This document shows positions 59,535-64,000 of a DNA stretch of 64,000 bases, in pieces. Each line of letters begins with the position of its first letter. Position 1 is the stretch's first letter. The notes beneath the pieces were generated by a model, which saw only the letters and a program-made list of their open reading frames with translations, was not told the origin of the DNA and did no database searches. A program made the translations under genes and the position numbers. Source of the DNA: Promerops cafer. Taxonomy: Eukaryota > Chordata > Aves > Passeriformes > Nectariniidae. Where the stretch lies: assembly GCA_013398275.1 (NCBI GenBank), contig VZSE01002700.1:352899-416898 (forward strand). Reading direction: 5' to 3'.

Positions 59535-61589
59535 TTATGTCATCACAATCTAATGAAATAGTTATATACTTGTTCATTTACTATTTTAGTAAACTTATAT
59601 TTGAGTTGAAGGAAAACCAAAAATAATTATATCATATAATTTTCACTTATAATTTAGAAAACAGTGTGAGTAGAAATAGGTTCTAAGACTAATATAGTAA
59701 TCTGGGTATCTTAAATCTTCTTCTTCTTTTCCAATATTTAGGTAATTAATTTACTGTGACATTCTTCAGCCAAGCTAATATTCTGTTTGAAAGAGTAGGT
59801 ATTCTATTTAATTCCACTGAAACCTTTCCCTTTTTGTCTTCTTGTCTTCTCTGAGGCACTTTGCTTCCCACTGATTTTTATGCACTTGTGTGATCACATT
59901 CTTCACATTTATCTACTTTTTCTACACATGATACTTGAAACTGTATTTTCTTTGATATCTTAAACAGAATTCTAATTTTCAGTGATTTAGAAAGGAATCT
60001 ATGTGAAAATGGGGTTGTTTACTAGAGAGACAATAACAGCTTTTGTGTTGTTTATATATGTCATAATACAAACAAGTAGAAAAAGTATGAAATGTCAGTG
60101 AACAGTTAGACATGGTTCAGAAACTGGTCTATGATCTTTCCTCTTTCTTCTTTTCTCTAAAATCCTATATACTAGATCAACCAGGCCCCTAGCTGAATAC
60201 TCAGTACAGATGTTATTTTAGAATAAAATTTATTACTTTGCAGAATCTTTTTGGTTTTGCATAATAACATGTTATAGAAAACATATGTTAGAAGCTGGGT
60301 GCTAATGTTTTTATGAAATTATTCAGCTTCCCCAACTGCCTCATTTTAGTAGCAAAGTGTACAAGGAATTCTTGAAAGATTTTATGAAAGAGTCAGAATA
60401 AGGCATTTCTTAGTTGCCAGCAGTAAAGTTCTGTTATTTTTGACTTGGTTTTCTGATGGTAGAATTAAATTGTCTATAACTGCCTTGCAAAATGAAAAAA
60501 AAAAAAAAAAAAAGATGAAAAATGGAAAAGCAAGATGCCCTTACTTATTCCGCTTATCCAATGGATTCTTAGATCAGGAACTAGCAGAACATCTATGTTA
60601 CTCACTTTCTCACTGGAGCTACCCTATTTAGATGTGAAATATTTTATATGGCATAAGTGGAGTTAAGCAGTAATATAGGAAGACGTTCTCCGTATTTCCT
60701 CCTTGAAAGTGATTTGTGGTAAGAAGTGGGTCTGTAACTAAGATATTTGCATTTTATAAAGACAAAATCTGTGACAACTCAGCAGTTTTTAAACTTTTCT
60801 CCCCCCAACATAGATTGAGATTAGACTTACATTTAGAACTGCTAGAGTAAGATAACCAAAACCATTCTAAGAAATGATGTTCTGGTATATTCATGTAATG
60901 CTCTGAGATTCAGTTACTGGTGCTTTTCAAGTTGCTACTGTGAGACAAGCCAGAATAACCAAGCTGCATGTCTGCCCTTATTCAGTTCTGAAACGACATA
61001 TCTGAAATGATGGAAATTGATAAGAGTATTAGTTTGTCGTCTCAGTTTTCTTGGGCTGAATAGAACCATGAATTTTCCTCCTTTTCTGCTGTATTTCTCA
61101 GTTTTAGAAATGCATTGTGCTTCCACCTTTAACTTTAGGAGGAGAGTAATCACAAAACAGCTAAATGAATAGCTGCATTAAAGAAGATGCAGCATAACAT
61201 CAAGGAAAACAGGCCTTCCAATCAAGATTAGTACACCCCCAGGATTCAGCATGCAGCTGGAAAGGATCACCCATTAATTAAATGTATTTCTCTTTTAATT
61301 ATTTTAGTGAAGTACCATAAGATTAAAATTTAAATTAATTAAATCTTCTGTTCCTGGATAACTACTCTTATAGTAAGTAAATTTAAAACAAACAAACAAA
61401 AAAATTGTTCTGCCTAAAATCAGATTTAAAAATTTTTAGATGCATTGGTTTTATTGAATCTACATAAATTTCAAGTAACAGGTCATCTTGCTCTAAGCAG
61501 CTGACACAGTTGTTGTGTTCTAAAGGACTTTCCTGAAACTATTAGATATAACTCTTAGCCTATTAACTATCAAAGAAAATTATCTCCTG
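59535..61589. other. AT-rich sequence, no gene recognised
   Basis: A run of about 19 A at 60495-60513 has an ATTAAA 27 bases upstream, but the flanks give no further sign of a retrocopy. No other feature. Confidence 0.55.
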
Positions 61590-61998
61590 TGAAGACAGGC
61601 TGAGATACTTGGGATTGTTCATCCTGGAGAAAAGAAGGCACCAGGGTGACCTACAGCAACGTTTCTGCATCTAAAGAGGTCTTTTAATAAAGCTGCAGAG
61701 GGACTTTTTTAAATGGGCAGATATTGATAGGACCAGGGGGAATGGTTTTAAATTAAAAGAGAACAGATTTAGATCTCTGAGGAGAAAAATTCTTTACTCA
61801 GTGCACAGTGAGGCACCGGAAAAGGTTGCCCAGAAAAGCTGTGGAAGCCCCATCCCTGAAAGTATTCAAGGCCAGGTTGGATGAGGTTCTGAGAAAGATG
61901 ACCTATTCCATGGCATCCCTACCCATGGCAGGCTGGTTGGAACTAGATGATATTTAAGGTTCCTTCCAACCACAACCATTATATGACTCTATGAATCA
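61590..61998 (+). mobile_element. CR1 LINE, 3' end of ORF2 and tail
   Basis: Starts with aagacaggctgagatacttg and ttcatcctggagaaaagaag (the LFSLEKR region). It continues with ttctttactcagtgcacagtg and ggaaaaggttgcccagaaa (the FFT...NRLP region), then aaggccaggttggatgagg, and finishes with tagatgatatttaaggttcc, accaacc-type words and the tail cattatatgactctatgaat near 61998. No long open frame is left. The 5' side is truncated. Confidence 0.9.
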
Positions 61999-64000
61999 AC
62001 TCATGCATGCTAAAACATGTTCATGAAATACCATCCAGGAATAGCTATAGCTATTGAAATGTCATCACTAGATATTAACACAGTTGCCATACCTTAATCC
62101 TTTTGTCAATTTTCACATTTTGATTTTGCTCTTCTAATAACGTGGATTATCATACTGATATTTCCTTTAGAAAGGGAAAAACATGCATGATTTAAAGAAC
62201 ATTTTCATACTAAGACTTAGAAAGATTTTATTCTGTCTGTAGGTAGTATAGCTTTTACATAATTTGTGGGTTTTTTGCAGCATCAAGTTCAAATTATTTC
62301 AATTTCTTGTTTGAAGTTTTTTCATGCTGTTTCCAATTGACTGAGGCTATCAGCTACAGCATATTCACAGTATTTCAGTAGCCACAAAGCTTGTTTGCTG
62401 GAGATAAATTAATAAATTCATTGCAAGGTTTGAGTTCTGTTCTAGATGTGTCTTTACAGAAAATTATAAACAGTCAAGAGTTAGGTAAGGCTTAGAGCCC
62501 TAAAGATAGGCATCCAATGCTATTCAGAATTCTCTGGAATATCCAAAATATCTACAGAGACTAAAAGAAGCAAGTGGGAAACTTCAAAAGAAAACAGATA
62601 CATTTATTTTTATCCAAAATGAAGAGAGGTAGAGAAGAAAATAATTTTCAATTAGAAAATGGCTTCTTGACTTTCATCTGTATAGAGAAGTATATTTATG
62701 AAGAGTTGGTTTTAGGATCAGGACCTAAATCTTCATAACTTCTAGGATTTCTGGGTAATTTTCTGAATTTTGCGACATATAATGAAGCCAAGCAGAAAAA
62801 ACTGCAGGAACACTGACATCCATTTAACAAAAGCAATGGGTAGCTATTCAAACTTCTCCAGTCTGCCATCTTGTAATAATGCTTATTCCTAAATATATTA
62901 ATTTACATAAATAAAGCTATAGCCATTTTATGTTCTATTTATCTGAAATATCTCAATTTAAACTTCAAACATCTTCATTAGTATTCTCTCAAGGAAGAAA
63001 TTATGCCTTTAATCAGAATAGTAAGTGTGAATGATCTAATTCATGGGCCACACATGTGTCTAATAAAAATGGCATGATGTTACAGGGGTAGCCTGTGCTA
63101 AAGAAAAAATTAAAGAATTCTCCTGAAGTCTAATTTTTGAAAATAGTTTTGTCTGTTTCCAAAGACAGTAAAAGCATATGACTGGAATTAATTTGCTGCA
63201 ATTTCTTCTTTGTGCTGCATAATTAAAAGCATTTAGTACTTAATTTTGAAATCTCCTTTTCTGATTCCAGTGTTTGTTGCTGTCCTCATTTTTCATTCCA
63301 TTTTTATAAAGCAAGGAATCAATACATGATGTCCTGAAAATTCAGAGAACAATAGATTTTGGTTAGTATCACACTATTATCTTATCCTACAAAATTCTGT
63401 ATTTCAGGATTCTTTTATTTCATCTGTGCAGAAGAGCTGCACTGAGGAACAATATCTGTTCTCAATTCGAGTGTCATATGACTTTAAATAGACATTGACT
63501 GAGATGGGAAATGTTCCAAAAGGAGCAAGAAGGTGTTTCCTTATCTGGTGGGTAACTGAACACTGTCTTCAAAAGAACACTGTGAACTATAGGGGATGAA
63601 ATTCAAAGGAAAAAAAAGAAGAAAAAGAATCACAGAAGAGGGCTGCAGGTCTCCCTTCTTCTTCTGAGAGGAAGAGTGTCCATATCAATGTTTTAATGAA
63701 GGATTCAGGTGGTGGCCCTGGACTTCCTGCACCACACAGTCCCTATAATCCCAACACCCCTAGCTGTTAGACAATAGCCAGGTCTAAAAGGGTTAAAGGA
63801 GAAATTGTGAATCTTGGTACAGAACAAAGTCTTTGGCGAACCAAATAGATTCAGTGTCTTGAAAATGTAATTCTAGTTTATATTTTATTTAAAGGTGGAC
63901 TTTGAATTAAAAAAAAAAAAAAGAAAGAAAAAGAAACATACATCATTCCTGTCTCTTTTCAACCAAACTTAGGATAAAGAAAAAAAGCTTTGCACACAGG
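61999..64000. other. AT-rich sequence, no gene recognised
   Basis: No supported feature. An A-rich run lies at 63909-63936. The patch 63620-63790 is less AT-rich but shows no recognisable motif. Confidence 0.6.

Noticed and set aside
60440..60530. Processed retrocopy ending in the A run at 60495-60513
   Set aside because: Only an ATTAAA at 27 bases supports it; the run is short and the upstream sequence shows no transcript-like body.
1..64000. CRISPR arrays, operons, prophage, tRNA or rRNA genes
   Set aside because: Tandem repeats here are direct microsatellites without spacers; no RNA gene fold was recognised, and sequence character is that of a bird chromosome.

Overview
The window looks like an avian nuclear chromosome segment, most likely from a songbird. 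It is AT-rich (roughly two thirds A+T by eye) and carries degraded CR1 LINEs that end in the ATTCTATG-type 3' tail. It also holds several long terminal repeats whose sequences I recognise as the endogenous-retrovirus LTR families common in passerine assemblies. Other signs are long short-tandem repeats, three isolated N bases and one 439-base assembly gap. There are no operons, ribosome binding sites, tRNAs, rRNAs or CRISPR arrays. I found no intact host protein-coding gene: every open frame above about 60 codons is short chance, lies inside a retroelement, or is an artefact of a stop-free microsatellite or of the N gap. The segment is best read as a gene desert or the interior of a very long intron.

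Layout. 1-190: CR1 remnant. 191-3644: AT-rich sequence with A-rich tracts. 3645-4166: ERV LTR (family B, plus). 4167-7550: AT-rich. About 7560-7750: remnant of a retroviral leader on the minus strand, with a tRNA-Pro-like primer site and a splice donor. 8041-8110: (GGTTT)n. 8111-12745: AT-rich, with a (CCTT)n repeat. 12746-13450: CR1, minus. 14522-15095: two pieces of one LTR family (C) in inverted orientation. 15504-15656: another LTR terminus. 18679-19358: putative solo LTR. 21.4 and 22.6 kb: two CR1 3' ends. 23080-23687: LTR of family B, minus, with a near-perfect 5-bp target duplication. 25906-26738 and 28425-29070: two plus-strand CR1 copies, the second containing a perfect 19-bp hairpin. 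31.5 kb: a long poly(T) with the look of a polyadenylated transcript end on the minus strand. 35.2 kb: a TTAGTA hexamer array. 40.0-41.8 kb: the most GC-rich part, with a possible LTR, a CR1 endonuclease fragment, a degenerate minisatellite and a (CCCCT)n-flanked gap. 44740-46149: two LTRs of different families in the same direction. 49.2 kb: CR1. 46.2-58.5 kb is otherwise AT-rich, with two notable perfect hairpins and a TAATTA-containing patch that could be a conserved noncoding element. 58.5 kb: a (TCTTC)n array of about 265 bp. 59.1 kb: putative LTR. 61.6 kb: CR1.

Nothing here forms a cooperating gene system. The content records repeated retrotransposon insertion, decay and microsatellite growth. 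I see no convincing undescribed system. The items most worth checking are the poly(A)-like 3' end at 31.5 kb, the perfect hairpins at 28.6, 52.4 and 55.0 kb, the inverted LTR pair at 14.5-15.1 kb, the minus-strand retroviral leader at 7.7 kb and the possible noncoding regulatory patches. LTR families are labelled A-E only for use within this window; naming them needs a repeat-library search.
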